Notes: generated from the sequence alone by a model not told the origin. Positions 17,526 to 26,361 are shown, counted from the stretch's first letter. The stretch is 64,000 bases of DNA from an uncultured Stenotrophomonas sp. (GCF_945952405.1 NZ_CAMFIA010000001.1:248001-312000); one strand, 5' to 3'. Translations and numbers: made by a program.

Positions 17526-18407
17526 TCAGTACAGCGAGCCGGCGTTGACGATCGGCTGGGTGCCACGGTCCGAACACAGCACGGTCAGCAGGTTGCTGAC
17601 CATGTGCGCCTTGCGTTCCTCATCCAGCTGCACCACGCCGTTCTTGTGCAGTTCGGCCAGGGCCATCTCGACCATGCCGACCGCACCGGCAACGATGCGC
17701 GTGCGTGCGGCGATCACCGCGTTGGCCTGCTGCCGCTGCAGCATCGCCTGGGCGATTTCGGCGGCGTAGGCGAGGTGGCTGATGCGCGCGTCGATCACCT
17801 GCACGCCGGCATCGGCCAGGCGCTCGGCCAGTTCGTTCTTCAGGTGCTGGGAGATCTCGCTGGCGTGGCTGCGCAGGGCCAGCTGGCCATCCTCGTGCTG
17901 GTCGTAGGGGTAGCTGGTCGCCATCGCACGCAACGCCGATTCGGACTGGATGTGCACGAAGCTCTCGTAGTCGTCCACGTTGTAGACCGCCTCGGAGGCA
18001 TCCACCACCTGCCAGACGATCACCGCGGCGATCTCGATCGGGCTGCCGTCCAGCTCGTTGACCTTCAGCTTGCCGCTCTCGAAGTTGCGCACGCGCTGGC
18101 TGACCCGGCGCTTGGCATAGAAGGGGTTGTTCCAGCGCAGGCCGTTGTCCTTCACGGTGCCCACGTACTTGCCGAACAGGCTCAGCACCGTCGCCTGGTT
18201 GGGCTGGACGGTGTACAGGCCGGACAGGGCGAACAGGCTCACCACCACCAGCAGGGCGCCCAGCAGCATCAGCAGCAGGTCGGGCGAGCCGGTGCTGGCC
18301 TTGGCGGCGACCCCGAGCACGAACAGGACGCAGCCGGCGAGGGCGACGAGCAGGGCGCCGGCCAGCGTGCCGAGGCCGTTGAGCGAGGACAGCGACTTCT
18401 CTTTCAT
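17526..18407 (-). CDS. SPFH/Band 7 domain membrane protein (stomatin/flotillin-like)
   Basis: A 293-residue inner-membrane protein. Two N-terminal hydrophobic helices (about residues 12-35 and 43-65) are followed by the SPFH domain ([19 protein letters not shown]...[19 protein letters not shown]...[12 protein letters not shown]) and a coiled-coil-prone helix ([20 protein letters not shown]). SPFH proteins scaffold membrane microdomains and often partner with proteases. I chose the ATG at 18407, eight to nine residues inside the longest open frame, because AAGGA lies upstream. It is the first gene of the six-gene minus-strand operon. Confidence 0.92.
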   Translation of the reverse strand: MKEKSLSSLNGLGTLAGALLVALAGCVLFVLGVAAKASTGSPDLLLMLLGALLVVVSLFALSGLYTVQPNQATVLSLFGKYVGTVKDNGLRWNNPFYAKRRVSQRVRNFESGKLKVNELDGSPIEIAAVIVWQVVDASEAVYNVDDYESFVHIQSESALRAMATSYPYDQHEDGQLALRSHASEISQHLKNELAERLADAGVQVIDARISHLAYAAEIAQAMLQRQQANAVIAARTRIVAGAVGMVEMALAELHKNGVVQLDEERKAHMVSNLLTVLCSDRGTQPIVNAGSLY

Positions 18408-18437
18408 GGCGGTACGTCCTTGAGGGTTCAAAATGAA

Positions 18438-18454
18438 GATATCAAAGTGATATC
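18438..18454. promoter_or_regulatory. Candidate operator upstream of the SPFH-Arc operon
   Basis: A perfect inverted repeat, gatatca-aag-tgatatc, lies 31 bases upstream of the SPFH start codon, between that operon and the divergent purT gene. It is AT-rich within a GC-rich neighbourhood. A site bound by the operon's own Arc-like regulator is a reasonable inference, not shown. Confidence 0.5.
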
Positions 18455-18544
18455 AGTTTCCGGCTACCGTTCGTCGGAATCCCTGGCCGGAGCGCGCGGC
18501 CAGCTAGAATGCCCACCCGCCTTCACATCGCTGCTGGAACCGCC

Positions 18545-19732
18545 ATGGCCAAGCTTGGAACTCCGTTGTCCCCCTCCGCCACCCGCGTGCTGCTGCTGGG
18601 GTCCGGCGAACTCGGCAAGGAGGTGGCCATCGAGCTGCAGCGGCTGGGCGTGGAAGTGATTGCCGCCGACCGCTATGCCGATGCGCCGGCGATGCAGGTC
18701 GCACATCGCGCGCACGTGATCGACATGCTGGACGCGATGGCGCTGCGTGCGCTGATCGCGCAGGAGCAGCCGCACCTGGTGGTGCCGGAAATCGAAGCCA
18801 TCCATACCGAAACCCTGGTCCAGCTGGAGCAGGAGCAGGGCCTGCGGGTGATCCCGACCGCGCGCGCCGCGCGCCTGACCATGGACCGCGAAGGCATCCG
18901 CCGCCTGGCCGCCGAAACCCTGGGCCTGCCGACGTCGCCGTACCGTTTCGTTGATACCGAGGCCGAGTACCGCGCCGCGGTGGCCGCCATCGGCCTGCCG
19001 TGCGTGGTCAAGCCGGTGATGTCGTCCTCGGGCAAGGGCCAGAGCACCCTGCGCAGCGAGAACGACATCGCCCCGGCCTGGGAGTACGCGCAGACCGGCG
19101 GCCGCGCCGGTGCCGGCCGCTGCATCGTCGAAGGCTTCATCGATTTTGATTACGAGATCACCCTGCTGACCGTGCGCCATGCCGGTGGCACCTCGTTCTG
19201 CGCGCCGATCGGCCACCTGCAGAAGGACGGTGATTACCGTGAAAGCTGGCAGCCGCAGCCGATGTCGGACAAGGCGCTGGCGCGTGCGGAAGAGATCTCG
19301 CGTGCGATCACCGACGATCTTGGTGGCTGGGGCCTGTTCGGTGTCGAGCTGTTCGTGAAGGGCGACGAGGTGTGGTTCAGCGAAGTGTCGCCGCGCCCGC
19401 ACGACACCGGTCTGGTGACCCTGGTGTCGCAGGAGTTGAGCGAGTTCGCGCTGCATGCACGCGCCATCCTCGGCCTGCCGATCCCGCTGATCCGCCAGAG
19501 TGGCCCATCGGCATCGTGCGCGCTGCTGGCGCACGGTGAGGGCGTGCCGTATTTCAACAACGTGGCCGCTGCGCTGCAGGTGCCGGATACCGCGGTGCGC
19601 CTGTTCGGCAAGCCGAGCGTGCATGGACATCGCCGCGTGGGCGTGACCCTGGCACGCGCGGACAGCATCGACCAGGCACGCGCCATCGCCCGCGACGCCG
19701 CCGAAGCCATCGGCGTCGAACTGCGCCCCTGA
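18545..19732 (+). CDS. purT: Formate-dependent phosphoribosylglycinamide formyltransferase PurT
   Basis: A 395-residue cytosolic ATP-grasp enzyme that makes formyl-GAR from GAR, formate and ATP in the third step of purine synthesis, in place of folate-dependent PurN. The N-terminal pre-ATP-grasp domain has [20 protein letters not shown]. The central ATP-grasp has [14 protein letters not shown], the phosphate-binding loop, and the end of the domain has [13 protein letters not shown] with metal ligands. Length fits PurT (about 390). I chose the ATG at 18545 ([14 protein letters not shown]). A palindromic repeat begins on the last base of its stop codon. Confidence 0.97.
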   Translation: MAKLGTPLSPSATRVLLLGSGELGKEVAIELQRLGVEVIAADRYADAPAMQVAHRAHVIDMLDAMALRALIAQEQPHLVVPEIEAIHTETLVQLEQEQGLRVIPTARAARLTMDREGIRRLAAETLGLPTSPYRFVDTEAEYRAAVAAIGLPCVVKPVMSSSGKGQSTLRSENDIAPAWEYAQTGGRAGAGRCIVEGFIDFDYEITLLTVRHAGGTSFCAPIGHLQKDGDYRESWQPQPMSDKALARAEEISRAITDDLGGWGLFGVELFVKGDEVWFSEVSPRPHDTGLVTLVSQELSEFALHARAILGLPIPLIRQSGPSASCALLAHGEGVPYFNNVAAALQVPDTAVRLFGKPSVHGHRRVGVTLARADSIDQARAIARDAAEAIGVELRP

Positions 19733-19799
19733 AAAAAGGGGACGGAGGGGATTAAGTCGTTTATGCATAAACGACTTAATCCCCTCCGTCCCCTTTTTT
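19732..19799. repeat. GGGGACGGAGG palindrome, complete copy
   Basis: A perfect 68-bp palindrome with arms aaaaaaggggacggagggga... meeting at tgca and ending in a T-run. It begins on the last base of the purT stop codon and lies between two convergent genes. The A-run and T-run flanking a GC hairpin on both strands fit a bidirectional terminator. Confidence 0.92.
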
Positions 19800-19808
19800 C
19801 TTGCGGTG

Positions 19809-19831
19809 GGTACCGACCGTGGGTCGGTACC
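19809..19831. repeat. GGTACCGACC hairpin
   Basis: A perfect inverted repeat, ggtaccgacc-gtg-ggtcggtacc, directly after the palindrome. It shares its inner stem (ccgacc / ggtcgg) with the hairpin at 6169, so it probably belongs to the same REP-like class. A degraded partner (gtcgactgaccgtcgac) follows at about 19844-19860. Confidence 0.65.
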
Positions 19832-19860
19832 GATTTCCGTGCAGTCGACTGACCGTCGAC

Positions 19861-21081
19861 CTACCGCACGTCCACCCATACCAGGTGGTGGTCGCTGCCG
19901 TCGGCGATCTTCGCCTCGGGGCTCTGGTTGGCCGGCCAGAAAATGCCGCTGCCCACGTACTCGAAGCCGGTCGACGGCAGTACGTAGTCCAGGCGCATGG
20001 TGCCGGACTTCGGGCCGAAATCGCCGGTGGCATGGAACGGTGCGCCCTTGCGCTCGATGCCCTTGGCCGCATAGGCCAGGCTGGTCTGCTCGCCACCGAC
20101 GCTGCGCGGGGTGGGGTAGCGCAGCACGCGGGCATTCTCGATCAGTTCCACGATCGCCTCATGGCGGCCATCGCCATCAACCGGGTCGTTGTTGAGGTCG
20201 CCGAGGATGACGAAGCGTGCGTCCTGTGCCAGGCCGCCACACTGGCCCTTGTCATCGCACAGCCACGGCTTGTCACCCTTGGACAGGTATTCCTGCCACA
20301 GGCGCAGTTCGTCGTGGTTGCGTGCCGCATTGCGCTTTTCCGGGCCATCGAACACCGGCGGGGTCGGGTGCGAGACCAGGGCGTGCACCACACCGGCCGG
20401 GGTCTTCACCGGCACGTCCCAGTGCGACTTCGACGACAGGCGCAGCTGCGACCACACGTGGTCGTTGTAGAAGCTCTGGCCGGTGCGCGGATCGACCGGG
20501 CGGATCGCGCCGGGCATCGCGCTCCACTTCAGCAGCTGGAAACTGCGGACCTTGGCTTCGTCGATCGGGTAGCGCGACAGCACCAGCATGCCGTACTGGC
20601 CCGGGTGCAGGCCGTAGCCCCAGGCATCGTTGCCGCGGCTGCGGCCTTCACCGCCGACCACGCCGTTGTTGTCCAGGTCCAGGCCGCTGGGGACGCCGGT
20701 ATTGACCGGGGCCAGGTAGCGGTAGGCGAAGTGCAGCGGCTTGCCACCGCCGGGCTGGGCCACTTCCAGGTAACGCTTCTGGAACAGGTCGGCGGCGCGG
20801 TGCGCATCGTCGAAGTCGAATTCGTTCAGCAGCACCAGGTCCGGGCGCACCTGCTGCAGCACTGCGGCGATCTTGCGCGCGTGCTCGCTGTCGCCTTCCA
20901 GCTCCTTGATCAGGCCGCCGGTGTCATCGGAATACAGCGAGGTGTTGTAGGTGGCCAGGCGCAACGCAGCGGACGGCTTTTCGGTCATCGCGGGAGACTT
21001 GGCGAAGGCGGGGGCGCTGGCAGCGCAGAGCAGGGCCAGGGCGAGGATGAGGGGGTTGCGGCCGGGAGTGAGGATGTTCAT
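19861..21081 (-). CDS. Exported endonuclease/exonuclease/phosphatase family protein
   Basis: A 406-residue protein with a signal peptide (NPLILALALLCAASAPAFA, cut after AFA). It has the EEP fold of DNase I and sphingomyelinases: LRLATYNTSLYS holds the first active-site Asn, LVLLNEFDF the metal-binding Glu, ALVSHPTPP the strand with catalytic His, ILGDLNNDP the catalytic Asp-x-Asn, and GSDHHLVWVDV the final Asp-His pair. It could be a nuclease, phosphodiesterase or phosphatase; no insert identifies the substrate. The start is the ATG at 21081. It lies 37 bases after bpt on the same strand and could share its message. Confidence 0.9.
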   Translation of the reverse strand: MNILTPGRNPLILALALLCAASAPAFAKSPAMTEKPSAALRLATYNTSLYSDDTGGLIKELEGDSEHARKIAAVLQQVRPDLVLLNEFDFDDAHRAADLFQKRYLEVAQPGGGKPLHFAYRYLAPVNTGVPSGLDLDNNGVVGGEGRSRGNDAWGYGLHPGQYGMLVLSRYPIDEAKVRSFQLLKWSAMPGAIRPVDPRTGQSFYNDHVWSQLRLSSKSHWDVPVKTPAGVVHALVSHPTPPVFDGPEKRNAARNHDELRLWQEYLSKGDKPWLCDDKGQCGGLAQDARFVILGDLNNDPVDGDGRHEAIVELIENARVLRYPTPRSVGGEQTSLAYAAKGIERKGAPFHATGDFGPKSGTMRLDYVLPSTGFEYVGSGIFWPANQSPEAKIADGSDHHLVWVDVR

Positions 21082-21118
21082 GGCCGTATTGTGCACCCGG
21101 CCCGGTGTCAGCGGTTTG

Positions 21119-21874
21119 TCAGCGCCCGTCCAGATCATTGTCGAAATCGTGCCAGCGGCGGCCGTCATAGGCCTCCAGCGGATGGAAGCGGCGCTTGTAG
21201 TCCATCTTCTGGTGGCCGCGGATCCAGTAGCCCAGATACACATGGGGCAAACCCTCGCGGCGCGCCCACTCGATCTGCTGCAGGATCGCGAAGGTGCCCA
21301 GGCCGCGCGCGGCATGGTCCGGGTCGAAGAAGGTGTAGACCGCCGACAGGCCATGTTCGGTAACGTCGGTCACCGCCACCCCCAGCAGCTGGCTGGGCTG
21401 GCCATCGTGGCCAGGCAGGCGCATTTCCATGAAGCGGGTATGCGACCAGCTGCCGATCAGGAACTGCTCGAACTCGTGCGGGCCGTGGTCGTCCATGCCG
21501 CCGTTGGCATGGCGGTGGGTGAGATAGCGGTGATACAGCGCGAACAGATCGTCGCGGGCGGTGGCGGCGGTGATCCGCACTTCCAGGTCGGCGTTGCGGG
21601 CCGCGCAGCGCCGCTGGCTGCGATCCGCGGCAAAGCGCGCCACCGGGATGCGTACCGCCACGCAGGCCTGGCAGTGCGCGCAATGCGGCCGGTAGACCAG
21701 GTCGCCGCTGCGACGGAAGCCCCAGCTCAGCGCCAGCGGGTACAGGCCGCCGAGGCGACGGTCGTGCGGGTCCAGTACCAGGTCGCGCGCAACCCGGTCC
21801 GACCAGTACCCGCAGGGGTGCTCGCCGGTCTGGAAAAGCCGCAGTTCGTCGTCTCTGTCGCCATGTATCGCCAT
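21119..21874 (-). CDS. bpt: Aspartate/glutamate leucyltransferase (arginyltransferase family)
   Basis: A 251-residue cytosolic aminoacyl-tRNA-protein transferase. The Bpt family adds Leu to N-terminal Asp or Glu, creating a ClpAPS degradation signal (N-end rule). The N-terminal ATE region has the cysteine motif CGYWSDR followed by [15 protein letters not shown]. The C-terminal GNAT-like part has [20 protein letters not shown] and [17 protein letters not shown]. The length is typical. I chose the ATG at 21874 ([11 protein letters not shown]); the longer open frame upstream is non-coding. Bpt rather than Ate is the family norm in this bacterial group. Confidence 0.92.
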   Translation of the reverse strand: MAIHGDRDDELRLFQTGEHPCGYWSDRVARDLVLDPHDRRLGGLYPLALSWGFRRSGDLVYRPHCAHCQACVAVRIPVARFAADRSQRRCAARNADLEVRITAATARDDLFALYHRYLTHRHANGGMDDHGPHEFEQFLIGSWSHTRFMEMRLPGHDGQPSQLLGVAVTDVTEHGLSAVYTFFDPDHAARGLGTFAILQQIEWARREGLPHVYLGYWIRGHQKMDYKRRFHPLEAYDGRRWHDFDNDLDGR

Positions 21875-22027
21875 GCACACAGCATAGCCCCAGCCCGTCG
21901 CATTGGCGGCGACTGTCCGCCGGATGAACGGAACCGGCCCCGGCGTCAACCGAGGCAGCGTCCAGGCGTTGTTGTCCCCCGAGGGTGAAGTGATCACCCC
22001 GACGCACCCCATCCCCAGGAGTCACCC

Positions 22028-22594
22028 ATGATCCGTACCCCCCTGCTGCTGGCCCTGCTGCTCGGCACCTCCGCTACCGGTATCGCGCTGGCGGCCGACA
22101 CCCCGGCCGCGCCGGCACAGCGCCCGGCCAAGCTGGACACCAACGGCGACGGCGTCATCGACCGCAGCGAGGCCGCTGCCAACCCGCGCCTGGCCGCGAA
22201 GTTCGATGAGCTGGACAAGAACAAGGACGGCAAGCTCTCGCGCGATGAGATGCCGCGCTGGCAGCATGGCCGCCGCGGCCATGGCGGCGAGCGCTGGGCC
22301 AAGCTGGACGTCAACAAGGATGGCCGCATCAGCCGCGAGGAAGCCAAGGCCGATCCGCGCCTGGCCGCGCGCTTCGACCAGCTGGACCTCAACAAGGACG
22401 GTTACCTGGACAAGGCCGACCGCGAACTGCGCATCAAGCAGCGCCGTGATGCCTGGTTTGCCGCCGCCGATACCAACAAGGACGGCCAGCTGAGCAAGGC
22501 CGAGTTCGATGCGGCCAAGGGGCCGATGCACGGTGGCCCGCGCCACGGTGGACCGCGAGACGGCAGCGCGCCGAAGCCGCAGCCGCAGCGCTGA
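22028..22594 (+). CDS. Exported EF-hand calcium-binding protein
   Basis: A 188-residue protein with a signal peptide (IRTPLLLALLLGTSATGIALA, cut near residue 22). Five canonical EF-hand loops are visible: DTNGDGVIDRSE (37-48), DKNKDGKLSRDE (63-74), DVNKDGRISREE (94-105), DLNKDGYLDKAD (120-131) and DTNKDGQLSKAE (148-159). All five have Asp at position 1 and Gly at 6; four have acidic residue 12 and one ends in Asp. The C-terminal tail is rich in Gly, His and Pro. It probably binds calcium in the periplasm. It is divergent from bpt. CAGGAG lies before the ATG. Confidence 0.93.
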   Translation: MIRTPLLLALLLGTSATGIALAADTPAAPAQRPAKLDTNGDGVIDRSEAAANPRLAAKFDELDKNKDGKLSRDEMPRWQHGRRGHGGERWAKLDVNKDGRISREEAKADPRLAARFDQLDLNKDGYLDKADRELRIKQRRDAWFAAADTNKDGQLSKAEFDAAKGPMHGGPRHGGPRDGSAPKPQPQR

Positions 22595-22614
22595 GTGCCA
22601 ATGCTGTGATCGAC

Positions 22615-22643
22615 GACAACGCCGGCGCTCTGCCGGCGTTGTC
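22615..22643. terminator. Hairpin between convergent genes
   Basis: A perfect 12-bp stem, gacaacgccggc and gccggcgttgtc with a five-base loop, lies between the EF-hand stop and the sigma factor stop. It has no clear T-tract on the plus side (ggttaca follows), so termination is possible but not certain. Confidence 0.5.
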
Positions 22644-22645
22644 GG

Positions 22646-23863
22646 TTACAGGCGTCCGCTGCGCATCAGGGAGTACACCACCAGCGCGATGACCATCAGG
22701 TTCATGGCGATGATGCCGGTACGGCCGTACATCGATTCGTACTTCCAGTTCGTGCCGCTGCGCCCGCGGCGTGCCGAATCGCGCGCGATCATCGGCGCCA
22801 TCACCCGTTGCAGCGGTACCAGGCACTGGTAGTTGACCACGCCCAGGCCCATCGCCAGCACGGCCAGCTGCGCCCACACCGGTGCCTGCAGCATGACCGC
22901 CAGCAGGATCGCCAGGCACCAGAACATGCCGGTGATGATGTTGAGGTAGAGGAAGCGGCGCACATCGGCGCGCTCGGCCGCGGTTTCGGTGTACGACATC
23001 AGGAAACGGCCACCCAGGTAGCTGCCGACCGCGCCCCCCACCACGCCACCGATCACCGCGCCCCAGCTCTCGGCCGGCAGGACGTGCAGCTGGCCCAGCG
23101 TAGCGGTCAGCGAACCCATGGCGGTGCCGCCGGCGGCACTGGCGCCGCCGAGGCCGAGCTTGCTGCCACCGATGCCGACGCCGGTGCCGAACAGGACCGC
23201 GGCACTGGCGGTACCGGGCGCGGCCACCAGCACCATCGAGACCACCGCCGTGGCGAACGCCGCACTCGGCGCGGTGCTGCGGGCGAACTCGCCGAAGCGC
23301 TGCAGCAGGCCCTCGCGCACCAGTGCGCGGGCGCGCGACAGGCGCTTGCGCACCGCGGCGTCGCTGAGCCCGAGCAGGTCGGCGACCTGCTGCGAACGCT
23401 GGCCCTCACGGTAGTACAGCAGCAGTACTTCGCGGCTGTCGGCCGGCAGCGCGGAAATGATGTCCTCGGCGGCAATCTCTTCTTCCACCCGTTGCAGTCG
23501 GTCGGCCGCGCCCGGGGCGGGGTCGGCGGCCATGCCCAGCGCGACCTCGGCCGCCTCGCCGGTCAGCGGTCGGCCGCGTTGCGCGCGCAGCCAGTCGCGG
23601 GCCAGGTTGCGGGTGATCTGCCGCAGCCACGGCAGGAAGCTGGTCGAGCTGCGCAGCTGGTGCAGCTGCTGCCAGCCCTTCACGAAGGCTTCCTGGGCGA
23701 TGTCCTCGCTGGCCTGGCGGTCGCGGGTGATGGCCAGCGCGATGGCGGTGACCGTGTTCTGGCAGGCCAGCACGATGCGGCCATAGGCATGCTGGCAACC
23801 GCTGGCGGCGGCTGGCAGTTCGCGTTCAAGGGTCTGGTCGATCGATGCGGCGAACGTCGTCAT
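22646..23863 (-). CDS. ECF-type sigma-70 factor fused to a C-terminal membrane domain
   Basis: A 405-residue protein. Residues 25-95 are sigma region 2 (ASEDIAQEAFVKGWQQL, FLPWLRQITRNLARDWLRA) and about 135-190 are region 4 (LPADSREVLLLYYREGQRS, LSDAAVRKRLSRARALVREG). The remainder (about 205-405) is hydrophobic and glycine-rich, with some four to six membrane segments (VIGGVVGGAVGSYLGGRF, FWCLAILLAVMLQ, GIIAMNLMVIALVVYSLM). Ordinary ECF sigmas are about 180-200 residues. No anti-sigma gene is adjacent, so the membrane half may hold the sigma in check. I chose the ATG at 23863 with AGGAG upstream; an ATG 11 codons earlier is possible. Confidence 0.88.
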   Translation of the reverse strand: MTTFAASIDQTLERELPAAASGCQHAYGRIVLACQNTVTAIALAITRDRQASEDIAQEAFVKGWQQLHQLRSSTSFLPWLRQITRNLARDWLRAQRGRPLTGEAAEVALGMAADPAPGAADRLQRVEEEIAAEDIISALPADSREVLLLYYREGQRSQQVADLLGLSDAAVRKRLSRARALVREGLLQRFGEFARSTAPSAAFATAVVSMVLVAAPGTASAAVLFGTGVGIGGSKLGLGGASAAGGTAMGSLTATLGQLHVLPAESWGAVIGGVVGGAVGSYLGGRFLMSYTETAAERADVRRFLYLNIITGMFWCLAILLAVMLQAPVWAQLAVLAMGLGVVNYQCLVPLQRVMAPMIARDSARRGRSGTNWKYESMYGRTGIIAMNLMVIALVVYSLMRSGRL

Positions 23864-23920
23864 GGCGGCGGCTCTCCTGCTGGGATTGTGTCCCATGACG
23901 GAGCCGCGCGCCCGATGTGA

Positions 23921-23997
23921 CCCACAAAAAGGGGACGGAGGGAATTAAGTCGTTTGTGCCTCAAACGACTTAATTCCCTCCGTCCCCTTTTTGTGGG
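23921..23997. repeat. GGGGACGGAGG palindrome, copy with compensatory change
   Basis: An extended inverted repeat (outer arms cccacaaaaagg and cctttttgtggg). It has ggaattaag on one arm and cttaattcc on the other, where the other copies have gggattaag and cttaatccc. The paired change keeps the stem intact. It lies 5' of the sigma-fusion gene and 3' of the DUF2007 gene, both on the minus strand. A degraded SMAG arm follows at 23999-24020. Confidence 0.9.
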
Positions 23998-24027
23998 GGC
24001 TGGCCAGTGGCCGGCGCTAGCCGGGGC

Positions 24028-24537
24028 TTACGTCGAGGGCTGGATGCGGACCCGCACTTCTTCCTCTTCCGGGGCCGCCTGCGGGGCCGGTTGCGCCTGT
24101 TGTGGCTGCACCTGCGGGGCCGGGGCAGGTGCTGCCGGGGCCGGCGCGCCGCGATGGCGCAGGCCGATCACCAGCGCCACGCCGGCGATCACCACCAGCA
24201 GGGCGATGCGGATGCGCCAGGCCCAGCTGCGGCCGCCGCTGCCCGCTTCCGGTGCGTCGCGGAAGGCGAACTCGGCGGTCGGGTGGTCGCGACGGGTGGT
24301 ATCGAGCAGGCGTGCCTCGCGCAGGATTTCGCGTGCGCGCGGCTGGTCATCGGCGCGTACGATCCACACCGCTGGGTAGGCATTGGCATTGCCCAGATCG
24401 GTATAGCTGAACTGGCCGCGGCGGCGGGTCTTGTAGGAGCGCCCATTGGTTACCTTGACGTCGATGCCATGCTCGCGCAGGAGCTCGGCGACGCCTTCGA
24501 CGGTTTCCACACGCTGGCTGCTGAAGATCTGGCGCAT
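24028..24537 (-). CDS. DUF2007-type protein with a single membrane segment
   Basis: A 169-residue protein. The first 100 residues resemble the DUF2007 'putative signal transducing protein' fold (MRQIFSSQRVETVEGVAELL...DVKVTNG...AVWIVRADDQPRAREIL). One hydrophobic helix (about residues 108-126, IALLVVIAGVALVIGL) follows, and the tail is rich in Pro, Gln, Ala and Glu (PAPAPQVQPQQAQPAPQAAP). A stop-transfer membrane anchor with the folded domain inside is likely. It ends four bases before tesB would start on the same strand order (tesB lies immediately downstream in coordinates but upstream in transcription). Function is unknown. Confidence 0.75.
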   Translation of the reverse strand: MRQIFSSQRVETVEGVAELLREHGIDVKVTNGRSYKTRRRGQFSYTDLGNANAYPAVWIVRADDQPRAREILREARLLDTTRRDHPTAEFAFRDAPEAGSGGRSWAWRIRIALLVVIAGVALVIGLRHRGAPAPAAPAPAPQVQPQQAQPAPQAAPEEEEVRVRIQPST

Positions 24538-24541
24538 CCGA

Positions 24542-25462
24542 TCACTCCTTGGCCGGCACGGCGGCGGCCGCTGCCTGGTCGGGAACGACGCGGATCAGGC
24601 CTTCCTGCGCGGTGCTGGCCACCAGCACGCCGTTGCGGGTGAAGAACTGGCCGCGGGCCAGGCCGCGCGAATCCTGTGCGCTGGGGCTGTCCAGCGAATA
24701 CAGCAGCCAGTCGTCGGCACGGAACGGGCGGTGGAACCAGATCGCGTGGTCGAGCGAGGCCATCTGCACGTGCGGGTGGTAGTAACTGATGCCGTGCGGG
24801 AAGGTCGCCGTGCCCAGCAGGTGGAAATCGGAGGCGTAGGCCAGCAGCGCCTGGTGCAGCTCGGGCGCATCACCAACCGGCTCGCTCAGGCGCAGCCACA
24901 CCTGGTGGTAGGGCGGGCGCTTGGGCGGGTTCAGTTCGTCACGCGGGTAGACGTGACGGAACTCGAACGGGCCACCGCGCGACAGCCAGCGCTGCACCTT
25001 GATCGGCAGCCGCTCCAGCACTTCGGCCGGCAGCGGACGATTCGGCTCGATGTCTTCCGGCTGCGGCACTTCCGGCATCTTGTGCTGGTGCTCGGCACCG
25101 CTCTCGGCCTGCTGGAACGAGGCTGCGCAGAAGAAGATCACCTTGCCGTGCTGGATCGCGGTGACCCGGCGCACCGAGAAGCTGCCGCCATCGCGGGTAC
25201 GGTCCACGTCGTAGACAATCGGGTGGTCGATGTTGCCGGCGCGCAGGAAATAGGCGTGCAGCGAGTGCACGTGGCGGCCGTTGTCGACCGTGGCCTGGGC
25301 CGCGGCCAGCGCCTGGCCCAGCACCTGCCCACCGAACACGTACTTGGTGCCGATGTCGCGGCTCTGTCCGCGGAACAGGTTGTCCTCCAGCCGCTCCAGG
25401 GTGAGCAGGTCGATCAGCTCGGAGACGACGGGTTCGGGCGTGTCGTTCAAGGGGGCGGCCAC
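24542..25462 (-). CDS. tesB: Acyl-CoA thioesterase II (TesB family)
   Basis: A 306-residue cytosolic enzyme that hydrolyses medium- and long-chain acyl-CoA. It has two fused hotdog domains: the first with YVFGGQVLGQALAAAQATV, HSLHAYFLRAG and DRTRDGGSFSVRRVTAIQ, the second with SLDHAIWFHRPFRADDWLLY and GQFFTRNGVLVASTAQEGL. The catalytic residues of TesB (Asp in the LDHAIWFH strand, Thr and Gln near the C-terminus) appear present. The best start is a GTG at 25462, since no ATG fits, and its ribosome site is weak. The gene is preceded by a palindromic repeat and followed four bases later by the DUF2007 gene, with which it may be co-transcribed. Confidence 0.94.
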   Translation of the reverse strand: MAAPLNDTPEPVVSELIDLLTLERLEDNLFRGQSRDIGTKYVFGGQVLGQALAAAQATVDNGRHVHSLHAYFLRAGNIDHPIVYDVDRTRDGGSFSVRRVTAIQHGKVIFFCAASFQQAESGAEHQHKMPEVPQPEDIEPNRPLPAEVLERLPIKVQRWLSRGGPFEFRHVYPRDELNPPKRPPYHQVWLRLSEPVGDAPELHQALLAYASDFHLLGTATFPHGISYYHPHVQMASLDHAIWFHRPFRADDWLLYSLDSPSAQDSRGLARGQFFTRNGVLVASTAQEGLIRVVPDQAAAAAVPAKE

Positions 25463-25494
25463 AGCAGTGAAAGTGGCCCTGATTATACCGGTCA

Positions 25495-25535
25495 GGGGTC
25501 AGATCCCTTTCGCCTGGCGAAAGGGATCTGACCCC
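25495..25535. repeat. GGGGTCAGATCCC palindromic repeat, copy 2
   Basis: A perfect inverted repeat ggggtcagatccctttcgcc paired with ggcgaaagggatctgacccc. It lies in the leader of tesB and just after the end of the crotonase gene, both on the minus strand. Confidence 0.92.
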
Positions 25536-25550
25536 GGGGCGGGGGAGCCG

Positions 25551-26327
25551 CTATTTGCCCAGGCGGGCCACCAGTGCCTGCAGCGCGTTCTGCGCATCCG
25601 GGGCGAACCAGGCCTCGACGAAGCGGTCGAGCTGGATCAGGTCCGGCTGCAGCGCGACGTGCAGGTCGGCACGGGCGATGGCGCGGGTCAGCAGCATCGG
25701 CTGGCGCGGCTGCTTGAGCAGGGTCTGCAGCCAGGCCACGGCGCGTGCCACCACCAGGTCGCCCTCGGCCAGCTCATCGACCAGGCCGATCTGCAGCGCC
25801 TGTTCGGCCGGCACCAGCGCGCCGGTGGTGAGCAGGACCCCGGCGCGATGCACGCCCACCGCACGGCGCAGCAGGCGCTGGATGCCTTCCGGTGCGATCA
25901 GGCCGACCTGCACTTCGTTCAGGCCGATGGCATACGGGCGCGACGGATCGGCACTGCGCGCCATCACCCGGTAGTCGCAGCACAGGGCCAGCACGCAGCC
26001 GCCGGCAGGCGCATGCCCGGTGATCGCCGCGACCACCGGAATGCGGCTCTCGGCCAGCGTGCGCACGGCGCCAAAGAAGGCGTTCCAGGTGTCCAACAAC
26101 TTGTGCTTGTCATCGCCGTGCGAGAGCAGGTGCGGCACGTCCATGCCGCCGGTGAAGATGCGCTCGCTGCCCGACAGCACGATGCCGTGCGCGTCTTCGG
26201 CCATGGCCAGCTCGATGGCGTGGATCAACTGCCGGCACAGTTCGGTGTCCAGTGCGTTGACCGGCGGCCGCGCCAGGCGCAGTTCGCGGATGGGGCCATG
26301 GTTGATCACCTCGATGAGCGTCGTCAT
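25551..26327 (-). CDS. Enoyl-CoA hydratase/isomerase family protein
   Basis: A 258-residue crotonase-fold protein. The oxyanion-hole elements are visible: GSERIFTGGMDVPHLL for the first peptide NH and ITGHAPAGGCVLALCCDYRVM for the second. The region after it (GLNEVQVGLIAPEGIQRLLRRAVG) fits the fold; the usual catalytic Glu pair of hydratases is not clearly present, so isomerase or another crotonase activity is possible. I chose the ATG at 26327; an ATG 15 codons upstream would extend into the divergent copper chaperone promoter. It is followed by a palindromic repeat and tesB, so a shared fatty-acid theme is possible. Confidence 0.88.
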   Translation of the reverse strand: MTTLIEVINHGPIRELRLARPPVNALDTELCRQLIHAIELAMAEDAHGIVLSGSERIFTGGMDVPHLLSHGDDKHKLLDTWNAFFGAVRTLAESRIPVVAAITGHAPAGGCVLALCCDYRVMARSADPSRPYAIGLNEVQVGLIAPEGIQRLLRRAVGVHRAGVLLTTGALVPAEQALQIGLVDELAEGDLVVARAVAWLQTLLKQPRQPMLLTRAIARADLHVALQPDLIQLDRFVEAWFAPDAQNALQALVARLGK

Positions 26328-26361
26328 GCTGCGGTCTCGTTGCGAAGAAGGAACCTGGGCG

